DNA of 64,000 bases from Oceanobacillus halotolerans. Lineage in GTDB: Bacteria > Bacillota > Bacilli > Bacillales > Amphibacillaceae. Made by a program: the position numbers and the translations under genes. The notes beneath the pieces are model-generated. The model worked only from the letters and a program-made list of their open reading frames with translations. It did no database searches and was not told the DNA's origin. Below, piece after piece: positions 52,810-61,483 of this stretch. The stretch covers positions 1-64,000 of the forward strand of contig NZ_WIXL01000007.1 in the NCBI RefSeq assembly GCF_010993955.1, in the 5' to 3' direction. How positions within the stretch are numbered: the stretch's first letter is position 1; each line of letters opens with the position of its first letter.

Positions 52810-53466
52810 GTGAAAGTACTTGTTGTTGGAGCAAATGGCCAAATTGGGAAACACCTTGTTTCGTTTATTCAAGATAGTGATAGCTTAAAAGCAAAAGCAA
52901 TGATTCGGAAAGCGGAACAAGCTACCTACTTTAAAGACTTAGGTGCAGAAACAGCATTAGTCGACTTGGAAGATGATATTGAACCAATTGCAAAAGCAGC
53001 AGAGGATGTCGATGCAATTGTATTTACAGCAGGTTCTGGTCCACATACAGGAAAAGACAAAACCATTATGATTGATTTAGATGGTGCAGTAAAAACAATC
53101 GAGGCAGCAAAGAAAGCTGGAGTCAAGCGGTTTGTCATGATTAGTTCGTTTGATACAAGACGTCAAGCCATCCAAGATGCACCTGAATCCTTTGCACCAT
53201 ATGTTGCCGCAAAGCATTATGCTGATGAATGGCTGAAGCGTACAGACTTGGATTATACCATTATCCATCCAGGTGGATTAACGAATGATGAAGGAACTGG
53301 AAAAGTAAACATCGCAACAGATGTAGAAATCGATAAAGTTCCAAGAGAAGATATAGCACGTGTGATTGTGGCTAGCCTAGAGAACGAGAAAACAATCGGA
53401 AAAGAGTTTCAAGTAGTCAAAGGGTCAACTCCTGTGAAAGATGCAGTGGACGCTATCACGAAATAA
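52810..53466 (+). CDS. NAD(P)H-binding (atypical SDR) protein
   Basis: A 218-residue protein of the NmrA/YhfK-like atypical SDR group. The GxxGxxG motif is KVLVVGANGQIGKHLVSFI at the start; FTAGSG, VMISSFDTRR (Ser region) and PYVAAKHYADEWLK (Tyr-x3-Lys equivalent) follow, with YTIIHPGGLTNDEGTG near the end. Substrate unknown. GTG 52810 lies 5 bases after AAAGGGTGA; GTG 52801 would sit inside the SD. Confidence 0.85.
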   Translation: MKVLVVGANGQIGKHLVSFIQDSDSLKAKAMIRKAEQATYFKDLGAETALVDLEDDIEPIAKAAEDVDAIVFTAGSGPHTGKDKTIMIDLDGAVKTIEAAKKAGVKRFVMISSFDTRRQAIQDAPESFAPYVAAKHYADEWLKRTDLDYTIIHPGGLTNDEGTGKVNIATDVEIDKVPREDIARVIVASLENEKTIGKEFQVVKGSTPVKDAVDAITK

Positions 53467-53481
53467 CGTAGAGTTTTAAAT

Positions 53482-53522
53482 AGAAAAGACAATTTGCCAA
53501 ATAAGGTGAATTGTCTTTTCTA
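53482..53522 (+). terminator. Terminator after NAD(P)H-binding protein
   Basis: AGAAAAGACAATT and AATTGTCTTTTCT are perfect arms around a 14-base loop. Confidence 0.8.
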
Positions 53523-53895
53523 GTATGTTCGTTAGGCATACGCACAATCTTTTTTTGAAATAATGCCACTAAATACTATTATGCTTCGATTTTAGAGTGA
53601 AAGAGATAGTTTTTGAAGTAGGAGGGAAGAATCATAAAGTGTTGGGAGACAATTGATATTATAGAAGCATTTGATATTAGACTTTCAATTTAGCCACAAA
53701 AGTAACATAACAATTATCCCTCGACAAACATCTGTTAGCGGTATATTCATTTGTGTGCTATTTAGGATGTTAATAGTGATGTTATTGATATATCAACGAA
53801 AAATAGGACACCAATCACTATTCGACTTGGCATCCTATTTCAGTCCATCAAAAATAAACTACTTACCAATAATTGGTGCCTCTTTATGACAATCC
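53523..53895. other. Intergenic region with one hairpin
   Basis: AATAGGA and TCCTATT arms (53803-53840, inner CCAA/TTGG) form a hairpin near the end of the GMC gene and may terminate it. A 72-codon plus-strand ORF here lacks an SD and was not accepted. Confidence 0.45.
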
Positions 53896-55602
53896 TTAAA
53901 AATATTTATTAGCTAATCGTTCAGCTGTCCTTGTCGCAAGTGCTTGAGTCGTTAAGGTTGGATTTGGACCGCCAAGGGAATTATAATCCGCGCTATTGTC
54001 CGCAATGTAGAGGCGTTCTACCTGATAAGCTTCACATGAAGTATCAACAACAAAACCCATTCGCATCGTGCTTTGTAAATGAATGTAGTAGTTTGGAGGT
54101 AGGTCACTTCGGTGGATTTTTTTCGCACCAGCCTGTCGTAAGATATTGGTTGCGATTTTTGTTAATTGCTCTCTTTTCTTTTCTGATTCTTTACTAGGTA
54201 AATAATGGACAAAAGGTACTGGCCCATGTTCATCTTTTATATGGGGGTCTAACTCAACTCTATTGCTGTATTGTACCTCATCACCTGTAATGACAGAAAG
54301 CGTGAGTGTCCTTTTATAGTCATTCATGGCTTCTTCCAATTCAGGTCCGACAAGTCTTCCTCGTTGGTCCCACATATCTGAATCAGAATGATGTAGGCTG
54401 TTATAACCGTATTGACTAAATCCAAACAGTGGCATAGCGGAAAGACCAGGACTTTCACCAATATTTTCTATCATCCCAAGACCAGGATAATCAAGCCGCG
54501 CTCCTGAAGTATGACCAACGAAGGGATCAGTTGTTGGACTTCCTAATATGTCCATTAACGTTTCCTCATCAAATGTACCTGTAACCATATCCATGTAGTG
54601 ATTTGTCAAACCTCTTCCTACCCAAGGATTTTGTGGCAATTCAGAGTTTAACCAAAGACGTGGTGTTTCCACACAACCAGCCGCCATTACGACTACTTTA
54701 GCGCGTAATTCATCCATTTCACCTGTCCATGTATCTCGAATTTGAACGCCTACTGCACGACGGCCCCTTTTTGTACTGTGATCTGTTAATACTTTTGTTA
54801 CAAACGTGTTCGGCCTAAACGTCACATTCCCCGTCCTCATTCCTAAGGGGACATAACTGACATTTGTTGAACGTTTTGCCATCCTTTCAAGTGTTGGACC
54901 ATATGGACATCCTTGCCCACAATGCCCACTTAGTGTACACCCCTCCAGATGACTTAATTCTTCTAAGGAAAATTCTGGGTCCATTAGATGCTCATTCGGG
55001 GGCAGGATTGCATTCGGTTGTGGACGGTATCCACTCTTCGTTACATCTAATGTTTTATTAAGAGAAAATCCTGCCTTATCCGCTCCATAGTAAAAAAGTG
55101 CTTCTTTCGATGTCGTTGGTGCAAATTCAACTGGTAATGTATCTTCCACTTTTTCATAATAAGGGATGAGCTCATTGTAACTGATAGGCCACTCATTATC
55201 GATTGCATGAGGAAATGCACGTAAAGAATTGGCATAGTAATGAAGTGTGGATCCTCCAATCCCAGCACTTTGCCATAAAACCGCTTGATCTGGGGTGTTC
55301 CTGTACCAAGGTGTTCGTCTTCGGTCGGCTGATCCCCAACGGAATTTACCAGTAACAAAATCATTCATATCATTTTCAAGTCTTGTTAACTGCCTTCGAT
55401 AAAGAGCACCATCTAAATCTCTGGGATTAGAACTTTCTTTTGCCACACCTCGATTTTCGTTAGGCTCGGGCCATTTTTTATTTCCATACCATGGTCCTGC
55501 TTCAAGTACCAATACACGGATTCCCAGTTCACCAAGTTCTTTGGCAATAACAGGGCCGCCTCCTCCAGCACCAATAACAATTACATCAGCATCTTTTTTC
55601 AT
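53896..55602 (-). CDS. GMC family oxidoreductase with cysteine cluster
   Basis: A 568-residue flavoprotein dehydrogenase. The FAD motif VIVIGAGGGGPVIAKELGEL opens the chain; AGIGGSTLHYYANSLRAFP and the C-terminal ADNSADYNSLGGPNPTLTTQ complete the GMC pattern, and HLQSTMRMG supplies the C-terminal substrate loop. Residues about 227-240 read EGCTLSGHCGQGCPYGP, a cysteine set like the one that holds a 3Fe-4S cluster in FAD-glucose and gluconate dehydrogenases. It is preceded by its subunit-3 partner with a 4-base overlap, so both form one membrane-linked sugar or alcohol dehydrogenase. No cytochrome subunit is nearby. Confidence 0.87.
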   Translation of the reverse strand: MKKDADVIVIGAGGGGPVIAKELGELGIRVLVLEAGPWYGNKKWPEPNENRGVAKESSNPRDLDGALYRRQLTRLENDMNDFVTGKFRWGSADRRRTPWYRNTPDQAVLWQSAGIGGSTLHYYANSLRAFPHAIDNEWPISYNELIPYYEKVEDTLPVEFAPTTSKEALFYYGADKAGFSLNKTLDVTKSGYRPQPNAILPPNEHLMDPEFSLEELSHLEGCTLSGHCGQGCPYGPTLERMAKRSTNVSYVPLGMRTGNVTFRPNTFVTKVLTDHSTKRGRRAVGVQIRDTWTGEMDELRAKVVVMAAGCVETPRLWLNSELPQNPWVGRGLTNHYMDMVTGTFDEETLMDILGSPTTDPFVGHTSGARLDYPGLGMIENIGESPGLSAMPLFGFSQYGYNSLHHSDSDMWDQRGRLVGPELEEAMNDYKRTLTLSVITGDEVQYSNRVELDPHIKDEHGPVPFVHYLPSKESEKKREQLTKIATNILRQAGAKKIHRSDLPPNYYIHLQSTMRMGFVVDTSCEAYQVERLYIADNSADYNSLGGPNPTLTTQALATRTAERLANKYF

Positions 55603-56189
55603 TCTTCACCCTCATTTCTGCCCATTAGTAATAAAAAGCCACGAAAATCACGATAACCCAATGACACACCAGGGTAACCAACTTGTTGCCAACTGAAAGG
55701 GAAAAATTCGAGCTGTCGATGATTCGGTGGATATAACCGTGTCGAGCCATAAGCAAGCCACTCGGAATAATAGCCAAACATTGAAAAGCGATTTAGCGCA
55801 TCTGTTACATATTTGACCAAACCAGCATTGTTTTGAAAAGGAGATGGTAATAAGAAAAGGTCGATCTCAAGATTTTCTAGTGCAGCTAGTGTTTGAATTC
55901 GGTCTTTTCGGGAAAGGTGAGAAAACATTCGCCCTCCAGGGAATAGACTTTGAGGAAAGGCTTGTGCCTGATGCGTTTTTACGAGCTGTGTTGCCGCTGT
56001 GTCTAGCATGATGGCTGTAGGATAGGCGAGAGGGATAGTGGTGTGATATAACTGCTGCTGAATCGAAATGTAGTGGTCCAAAGCATAGATGATATATTCA
56101 TGAACACCTATATCCGAAGTATAAAAATGAGGTCCATTTCCTGTTGATGGGACGATAGCATCGGTTAGAGCCTGGAAACTTGCCTGCAC
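55599..56189 (-). CDS. Gluconate 2-dehydrogenase subunit 3-like protein
   Basis: A 196-residue partner of the GMC dehydrogenase, of the gluconate_2-dh3 type: FQALTDAIVPST at the N-terminus and SRKDRIQTLAALENLEID, GYYSEWLAYG in the middle. Unlike many homologues it shows no clear Tat signal. The start is doubtful: GTG 56189 lacks an SD, while GAGGTGA is ideally spaced for ATT at 56219, which would add ten residues. It overlaps the GMC gene by 4 bases (ATGA), so the two are coupled. Confidence 0.78.
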   Translation of the reverse strand: MQASFQALTDAIVPSTGNGPHFYTSDIGVHEYIIYALDHYISIQQQLYHTTIPLAYPTAIMLDTAATQLVKTHQAQAFPQSLFPGGRMFSHLSRKDRIQTLAALENLEIDLFLLPSPFQNNAGLVKYVTDALNRFSMFGYYSEWLAYGSTRLYPPNHRQLEFFPFSWQQVGYPGVSLGYRDFRGFLLLMGRNEGEE

Positions 56190-56344
56190 GTATTCTTGTG
56201 ATTGGAAATTCAGATCAATAACGATTCACCTCTTTCTAATGTATCAATATCACTATTGTATTGTTCCATTCATTTTTTTATGAAAATTTGACCTCCTTTT
56301 ATTTCTTTAAAAGTGAGGAAAAAATTAGCCGTATTACAGCCTTT

Positions 56345-56470
56345 AAAGGAAAGGTCACGTCCAGATCGGAGTGATTGATGTCCTAGTACTGGCATTGTCA
56401 CAGGATATTAAAATTTTAGCCGCGTCGAATCTAGTTTCTAGCTAAAATTTTGCACTCCTCACGTGTAAAA
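56345..56470. repeat. Mosaic of two repeat families
   Basis: The left part (GGTCACGTCCAGATCGGAGT, GTCCTAGTACTGGCATTGTC) belongs to the ~270-bp family; the right part (AAAATTTTAGC...GCTAAAATTTT) is the first hairpin of the double-hairpin family. It doubles as a terminator candidate for the HxlR gene. Confidence 0.6.
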
Positions 56471-56500
56471 AAAAGAAGCAGAGGAATCTACTCTTGCTTC

Positions 56501-56854
56501 TTAAGAAGTCATTTGATTTTGTTTTTGTTTTTCCATTTTGTGCAAGGTGTGCTTGGTACCCCATTCATGCATGGCTTCTAAAATCGGTTCCAAACTTCTC
56601 CCATATTCCGTGATCGAATACTCTACTTTTGGCGGGACCTGTGGATAGACAACGCGTTGGACAATGTCTTCTTCCTCAAGCTCCCGTAATTGCTTGGTTA
56701 ACATTTTTTGTGTGATTCCAGGTAAGCTCCGCTTTAACTCACTAAAACGTTTCGTACCTTGTTGCAATAAATGTAAGATAATAATTGGTTTCCATTTGCC
56801 GACTAAGATACTTAACGCATCCTCGACACGGCAGTTTTCTGGTTGCTTTTCCAT
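56501..56854 (-). CDS. HxlR family transcriptional regulator
   Basis: A 117-residue winged helix dimer of the HxlR/MarR-like class. CRVEDALSILVGKWKPIIIL, RFSELKRSLPGITQKMLTKQ, LRELEEEDIVQRVVYPQVPP and KVEYSITEYGRSL are diagnostic. The single N-terminal Cys (residue 8) can act as a redox or electrophile sensor in this family (as in HypR/QorR types). It is divergent from the monooxygenase-reductase pair and probably controls it. Confidence 0.9.
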   Translation of the reverse strand: MEKQPENCRVEDALSILVGKWKPIIILHLLQQGTKRFSELKRSLPGITQKMLTKQLRELEEEDIVQRVVYPQVPPKVEYSITEYGRSLEPILEAMHEWGTKHTLHKMEKQKQNQMTS

Positions 56855-56860
56855 GATATT

Positions 56861-56910
56861 TCCTCCCTAAGTATCTTTTAGGATACTATACCACTTTAAA
56901 GTGGGTACTT
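56861..56910. promoter_or_regulatory. Probable HxlR operator region
   Basis: CCACTTTAAAGTGG at 56891-56904 is a perfect 14-bp palindrome, flanked by TAC/GTA. To its left GTATC...GGATAC forms another small dyad, and AAGTA/TACTT bracket the whole. HxlR regulators bind such sites. Confidence 0.7.
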
Positions 56911-56931
56911 AAAAAATAAGTTATTATTATC

Positions 56932-56937
56932 TATAAT
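56932..56937 (+). promoter_or_regulatory. Possible -10 box for the monooxygenase
   Basis: TATAAT lies 56 bases before the start codon. The -35 region (around TTAAAA) is weak, which would fit a regulated promoter. Confidence 0.45.
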
Positions 56938-56992
56938 AACGTTATAGATAGGAAAAAGTAAATACTAGTATGAGAAAGTAAGGTGAAAATAG

Positions 56993-58051
56993 ATGGAAAA
57001 CTATCGCATTGATCCGAACAAAGGATTGGAATTTGGTATTTATACTTTAGGTGATCATTTGCCAAATCCAAACACAGGTGAAAGAATTTCAGCAGAAGAA
57101 CGGATTCACGAAATTATAGAATATGCAAAATTAGCGGATCAGGCTGGTATTGACTTTTTTAGTGTAGGGGAGAGTCATCAGGAGTATTTTGCAACACAAG
57201 CACATTCCGTTGTACTTTCAGCAATTGCACAGGCAACTAAAAATATAAAAATAGCTAGTTCCTCTACGATTATTAGCACATCTGATCCTGTCCGTGTATA
57301 TGAAGATTTCGCAACACTTGATTTAATTTCAAAAGGACGTGCAGAAATTATTGCAGGCCGAGCGTCAAGAGTTGGGTTATTTGATTTACTAGGGTATAAT
57401 TTACGTGATTATGAAGAATTATTTGAGGAAAAGTTTGATCTCTTGCGCCAGATAAATGAAGAAGAAGTGGTGGATTGGAGTGGCGAGTTCCGAGCACCAT
57501 TAAACAATGCCAAGATCCTACCCCGTCCACAAAATGGAAAAATGCCAATTTGGCGTGCGGTTGGGGGATCTCCCGCAAGTGCGATGAAGGCAGGGTATGC
57601 TGGTGTTGGGATGTTTATGGCACATTTAGGTGGACCAGTTGCCGTATTTAAGCGTACGGTAGATGCATATCGAGATGCTGCTCGGAGCCGAGGCTTTGAC
57701 CCAGAGGAGCTACCAGTTGCGACGGCGGGATTTTTCTATGCTGCTGAAACCTCTCAGCAGGCATTACAAGATATGTATCCGCATATAAATGAAGGCATGA
57801 AGAAAACAAATGGCCAAGGATTTCCAAAACGTAATTTTGCGCAAGGTGTTGATCCACATAGTGTAATGAATATTGGAAGTCCACAAGAAATTATTGAAAA
57901 AATTCTTTATCAGCATGAAATGTTTGGACATCAACGGTATATTGCGCAAATCGATTTTGGTGGCATGCCGTTTGAAAAATTACAGAAAAATATCGATATA
58001 ATTGGTACCGAAATTTTACCAGCTATTCGAAAATATACGGCCAAAAAGTAA
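56993..58051 (+). CDS. Luciferase-like (LLM class) flavin-dependent monooxygenase
   Basis: A 352-residue TIM-barrel enzyme using reduced FMN and oxygen. GLEFGIYTLGDH opens the barrel; AKLADQAGIDFFSVGESHQE, IKIASSSTIISTSDPVRVYE, DFATLDLISKGRAEIIAGR follow as in bacterial luciferase-like oxidoreductases. It likely acts on a small organic substrate that cannot be named. It needs FMNH2 from a reductase, which is encoded 15 bases downstream. SD AAGTAAGGTGA precedes ATG. Confidence 0.87.
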   Translation: MENYRIDPNKGLEFGIYTLGDHLPNPNTGERISAEERIHEIIEYAKLADQAGIDFFSVGESHQEYFATQAHSVVLSAIAQATKNIKIASSSTIISTSDPVRVYEDFATLDLISKGRAEIIAGRASRVGLFDLLGYNLRDYEELFEEKFDLLRQINEEEVVDWSGEFRAPLNNAKILPRPQNGKMPIWRAVGGSPASAMKAGYAGVGMFMAHLGGPVAVFKRTVDAYRDAARSRGFDPEELPVATAGFFYAAETSQQALQDMYPHINEGMKKTNGQGFPKRNFAQGVDPHSVMNIGSPQEIIEKILYQHEMFGHQRYIAQIDFGGMPFEKLQKNIDIIGTEILPAIRKYTAKK

Positions 58052-58065
58052 GGAGAGGGAGAGAG

Positions 58066-58632
58066 ATGAAAGTTGTTGGGTTATCTGGATCTATAGTAGG
58101 GTCCAAAACTAGAACGGCGATGAATTATACTGTCCAGTCACTTATCGAAAAATACCCAGATGTGGAAATGCAGCTTATTGATCTAGCGGAATATGATCTT
58201 CAGTTTAGTGATGGACGTAATTATTTGGAATATGAGGGTGACACAGGCTTTGTCACGAAAACAATCATGGAAGCAGATGTACTTATTATTGGGACACCAA
58301 TCTTTCAAGCATCTATTCCTGCTACATTAAAAAATATTTTTGATTTACTACCAGTTGATGCGTTTCGGGACAAAGTAGTTAGCTTGCTTGTTACAGCTGG
58401 TTCACCAAAGCATTATCTCATTGCAGAACAGCAATTAAAACCGATTTTGGCTTATATGAAAGCAAACATCGTTCAGACATACGTGTTTATTGAGGAAAAA
58501 GATTTTCACCGTAAAGAAATTGCCAATGATGATGTCTTATTCCGTATAGAGCGTTTGGTGGAGGATACCATGATGCTAGCGGAAACCTATGCCAAAATTC
58601 GTGAAGAAAAAGATGCGATGTACGATTTTTAA
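58066..58632 (+). CDS. NADPH-dependent FMN reductase, monooxygenase partner
   Basis: A 188-residue flavodoxin-like reductase, paralog of the protein at 12604. VVGLSGSIVGSKTRTAMNY (phosphate loop) and IIGTPIFQASIPATLKNIFD are kept. Cotranscribed with the LLM enzyme, it should supply FMNH2 as SsuE/MsuE does for SsuD-type monooxygenases. SD AAGGAGAGGGAGAG precedes ATG. Confidence 0.87.
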   Translation: MKVVGLSGSIVGSKTRTAMNYTVQSLIEKYPDVEMQLIDLAEYDLQFSDGRNYLEYEGDTGFVTKTIMEADVLIIGTPIFQASIPATLKNIFDLLPVDAFRDKVVSLLVTAGSPKHYLIAEQQLKPILAYMKANIVQTYVFIEEKDFHRKEIANDDVLFRIERLVEDTMMLAETYAKIREEKDAMYDF

Positions 58633-58642
58633 TTGATTAATG

Positions 58643-58776
58643 AAGGTGCTTTTCGCATACATTGTTGCTTTCTTAAATTCGCAACTTCTATATTATGCGT
58701 ATTTACAACGCATAATATATCAATTATTCATTAAGTATTATACAAAAAAAGCAACAATCTATGATAAAACAGCCTT
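58643..58776. repeat. 134-bp MITE-like element
   Basis: The ends AAGGTGCTTTTCGCATACAT and, on the other strand, AAGGCTGTTTTATCATAGAT are imperfect 26-bp terminal inverted repeats both running into TTGTTGC. The middle has TATTATGCG/CGCATAATA. The same halves flank the element at 22115-22650. No ORF. Confidence 0.65.
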
Positions 58777-58780
58777 AATA

Positions 58781-58816
58781 AAAGACAATTCACCAGTTGG
58801 GTGAATTGTCTTTTTT
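58781..58816. terminator. Bidirectional terminator
   Basis: AAAGACAATTCACC pairs with GGTGAATTGTCTTT with a four- or five-base loop. It separates convergent genes. Confidence 0.85.
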
Positions 58817-58922
58817 CATGATGCAACAACATAGATACTAATTAATTGATATGAAGCAAAGAGGGATGATTTCCGTTTCTTCCGTATCGTAGTTTGGAAG
58901 AAACGAACCATCCCAATCTTGT

Positions 58923-60350
58923 TTATAAAAAGAGTATTGCTGAAATCATTGCCACAAATAAACCAATCACTACTGGGATGAAGCTTTTTCGGACGAGGTC
59001 TATGACGGATATTTTGGCAAAGCCTGCGATAGCGATAATTGGTGACCAGGCGACAAGTGTACCGCCACCTACCCAAATGGCACCGATTTGGCCGATCGAA
59101 GCAAGTGTTGTTGGGTCTATTCCCGTTGATGCGGCCAATGCCTCTGAAAGTGAACCGATTAATGGTAGCGCAGAGAAGCCAGAACCATCAAGACCAGAAA
59201 TCATTCCTAAAATCAATACACCTAATGCTGTGAAAAAGGCGTTATCTGGAATGAATCCTTGACTTTCCTGAACTAGGTCAAATAGGAAAGAAGGTGTCGC
59301 ATCTGGGTCTGTACCGAAAATCTGACTTGCTAGTTCACCGCTTCCAATAAAGAAAAATGCGGCAACAGGGATAACGAGACCCATTACTTTAAAGGCAAAC
59401 ACAAAACCATTAACGATATGATCGCTAACTTCTTGTAATGTTTTTTTGTAGTCACGGAACAGTGACATGATAATAATTAGAAGAATTGCTGTACCACCAA
59501 CAAGGGAAGAACCAGCTCCATCTTCAATTGCTGGTATAACATCAGAGAATGTTGCGACAATTACATACGTGACAATGACTAAAAAGATTGAAGGAACGAG
59601 AAAAGCAAATACGGGACTATATTTACCTGTCTTAACCTCGGTGTCATCTGCTCGAATGTTTAAGTCATCATCTCCACTATTTTCCCACTCAGTAAGGTTT
59701 TGTTTCGCTGGTTTTTTAATGGATTTACGAACAATTAAATAAGCAATTGTTAGCGAAACTGCCCCAGCAATCAGCGACAAAATTAATGTTTGCTCGCCAA
59801 TAGCACCAGCTTCCAGTACACGACTACTAGAGGCAGTTAATTCTGGTGCAACTTTCAGAATAAAATCGGATGATAGTGCCATCCCGTGTCCAGCAAGCGA
59901 AATCGCAATTGCAGCACCGATTGGTGAAAGCCCAGCTTGAATAGCGACTGGAATTAATAGTGCTCCAATTAGTGGAACTGCTGGTGCTGGCCAGAAGAAT
60001 AACGATAAAAAGTATGTGACTAAGACAAGAATCCAAAAAGCTAATGTTCCGTTTTTCATTACCCTTTGGAACGGCTGAACCATTTGCTCATCAGCGCCAA
60101 TCGACTTAATCGACCTTAGTAGCGCAGTCATAACTGCAATGATTAAAAAGATGTTAAATAGCTCAGTCGCCGCGGTTAAGTTTGCATTGAAAATCGCTTG
60201 AATACCGTCTAGGAAAGACCCAGTAAAGGCCCAGACGACGAAAAAACTCATGACTAAAGCTGGAACGACAACATTTTGCCTAAATAACATCGTTAGAATA
60301 ATAAGCAATGTCCCAGCTAAATACAACCAATGTGCCAATGTTAATTCCAT
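58923..60350 (-). CDS. Ion-transporter superfamily membrane transporter
   Basis: A 475-residue protein with about twelve helices. The paired inward loops AAIAISLAGHGMALSSDFIL and SGLDGSGFSALPLIGSLSEA resemble the repeated hairpin loops of the IT superfamily (DcuC, TRAP large permease, citrate transporters). A central cytosolic charged loop (ENSGDDDLNIRADDTEVK) separates the two halves. Substrate is probably an organic anion, but this is inference. ATG has an AGGAGATAG-type SD. Monocistronic. Confidence 0.65.
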   Translation of the reverse strand: MELTLAHWLYLAGTLLIILTMLFRQNVVVPALVMSFFVVWAFTGSFLDGIQAIFNANLTAATELFNIFLIIAVMTALLRSIKSIGADEQMVQPFQRVMKNGTLAFWILVLVTYFLSLFFWPAPAVPLIGALLIPVAIQAGLSPIGAAIAISLAGHGMALSSDFILKVAPELTASSSRVLEAGAIGEQTLILSLIAGAVSLTIAYLIVRKSIKKPAKQNLTEWENSGDDDLNIRADDTEVKTGKYSPVFAFLVPSIFLVIVTYVIVATFSDVIPAIEDGAGSSLVGGTAILLIIIMSLFRDYKKTLQEVSDHIVNGFVFAFKVMGLVIPVAAFFFIGSGELASQIFGTDPDATPSFLFDLVQESQGFIPDNAFFTALGVLILGMISGLDGSGFSALPLIGSLSEALAASTGIDPTTLASIGQIGAIWVGGGTLVAWSPIIAIAGFAKISVIDLVRKSFIPVVIGLFVAMISAILFL

Positions 60351-60614
60351 GTTTTAATCTATCTCCTTTATCTAGGAATATAGAAATCTAGACTATTTTA
60401 TGTTGCTTTTTGGGCAGGTGTGAAAATGGAGATCTAAGTAACCGAGTTCTTGGAAAATAGATCCAGTCCCTAGCGTGCTAATGCGATAGAAGAGAGTTGG
60501 GGGTTGATACTTAATTGTTGTTAAAAATTAGCAAATATTGTTACTATTATTATACTGAATGGTTGATGCAGGAATATGCAGGCTATTCCTAAAAATAGAA
60601 AAGGAGTTTTTAAC

Positions 60615-61271
60615 ATGTCTTCAAGCTTATATACAAAAGAAAGTCTACAAAATTTAGCTTTATTAAAAGATTTGGCACCTGAACAATTAAAAGCTTTTAG
60701 TGACTTTAATAATGCTGTTTTTAAAGATGGAGCTTTATCAAAAAAAGAGAAAGAAATCATTGCTGTTGCGATAACACACGCAACCCAATGTCCTTATTGT
60801 ATTGATACTCATACGAAAAATGCGAAAAAGGCTGGAGCAACATTAGAAGAATTAACAGAAGCTGTATTTGTAACTGCTGCAATTGAAGCTGGAGGAACAG
60901 TCACCCATAGTACACATGTTCATAATGCAAAAGATAAAGAGGCATCTGATTTGCTCTATGCTCGTTCCAATTTAAAGAATTTAGGTCAATTAGGCAAATT
61001 TGCATCAGAGGGTTTTAGAGGTTATCAAGCATTTAGTAATGCTGCAACAAAAGCTGGAAAATTAAGTACCAAATTTAAAGAAATAGTTGCCGTGGCTGTT
61101 GCAAACGCTACGCAATGCCCATATTGCATTGATGTTCATACACAAAAAGCGGTGAGTCAAGGTGCAACTAGTGAGGAGCTTGCAGAAGCCATTACGGTAA
61201 CTTCCGCAATACGGGCAGGTGGACCTTATGCTCATATGGCGAATATGATTCAAAGTTACCAAGAAAGTTAG
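60615..61271 (+). CDS. Tandem AhpD-like/carboxymuconolactone decarboxylase protein
   Basis: A 218-residue fusion of two AhpD/CMD domains. Each holds ATQCPYCIDxHT (about residues 57-68 and 166-177), with the CxxC and His of the peroxidase-type active site, preceded by KEIIAVAITHATQ or KEIVAVAVANATQ. Usual CMD proteins have one domain of ~110 residues and oligomerise; here the tandem copies replace a dimer. It may act in peroxide or thiol defence. ATG 60615 follows AAAAGGAG. Confidence 0.86.
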   Translation: MSSSLYTKESLQNLALLKDLAPEQLKAFSDFNNAVFKDGALSKKEKEIIAVAITHATQCPYCIDTHTKNAKKAGATLEELTEAVFVTAAIEAGGTVTHSTHVHNAKDKEASDLLYARSNLKNLGQLGKFASEGFRGYQAFSNAATKAGKLSTKFKEIVAVAVANATQCPYCIDVHTQKAVSQGATSEELAEAITVTSAIRAGGPYAHMANMIQSYQES

Positions 61272-61299
61272 ATAATATTACCATATAAAAAAGGGGAAG

Positions 61300-61455
61300 A
61301 TTACTTTCCCGACCAGCCTGAGGTACGATAAGCCTGCTCTGTTACTTTATAAAGACTTTCTGGACTAGTTAAGTCACACATAAGGCTGCTCTGCTACCTT
61401 ATAATGACTTTCCATACTAGTTGAGGAACTGATAAGCACGCTCTGTTTTTTTTCG
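61300..61455. repeat. 52-bp-period tandem repeat, three copies
   Basis: GCTCTG recurs with exact 52-bp spacing near 61336, 61388 and 61440. The unit is the reverse complement of the one at about 27000. The array follows the AhpD-like gene directly and could end its transcription. Confidence 0.75.
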
Positions 61456-61483
61456 AATTGCCTTATCCCAAGATCTGTTAGAT

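Noticed and set aside
53671-53889. 72-codon plus-strand ORF before the GMC gene
   Set aside because: No SD, biased composition, and it overlaps a probable terminator hairpin.
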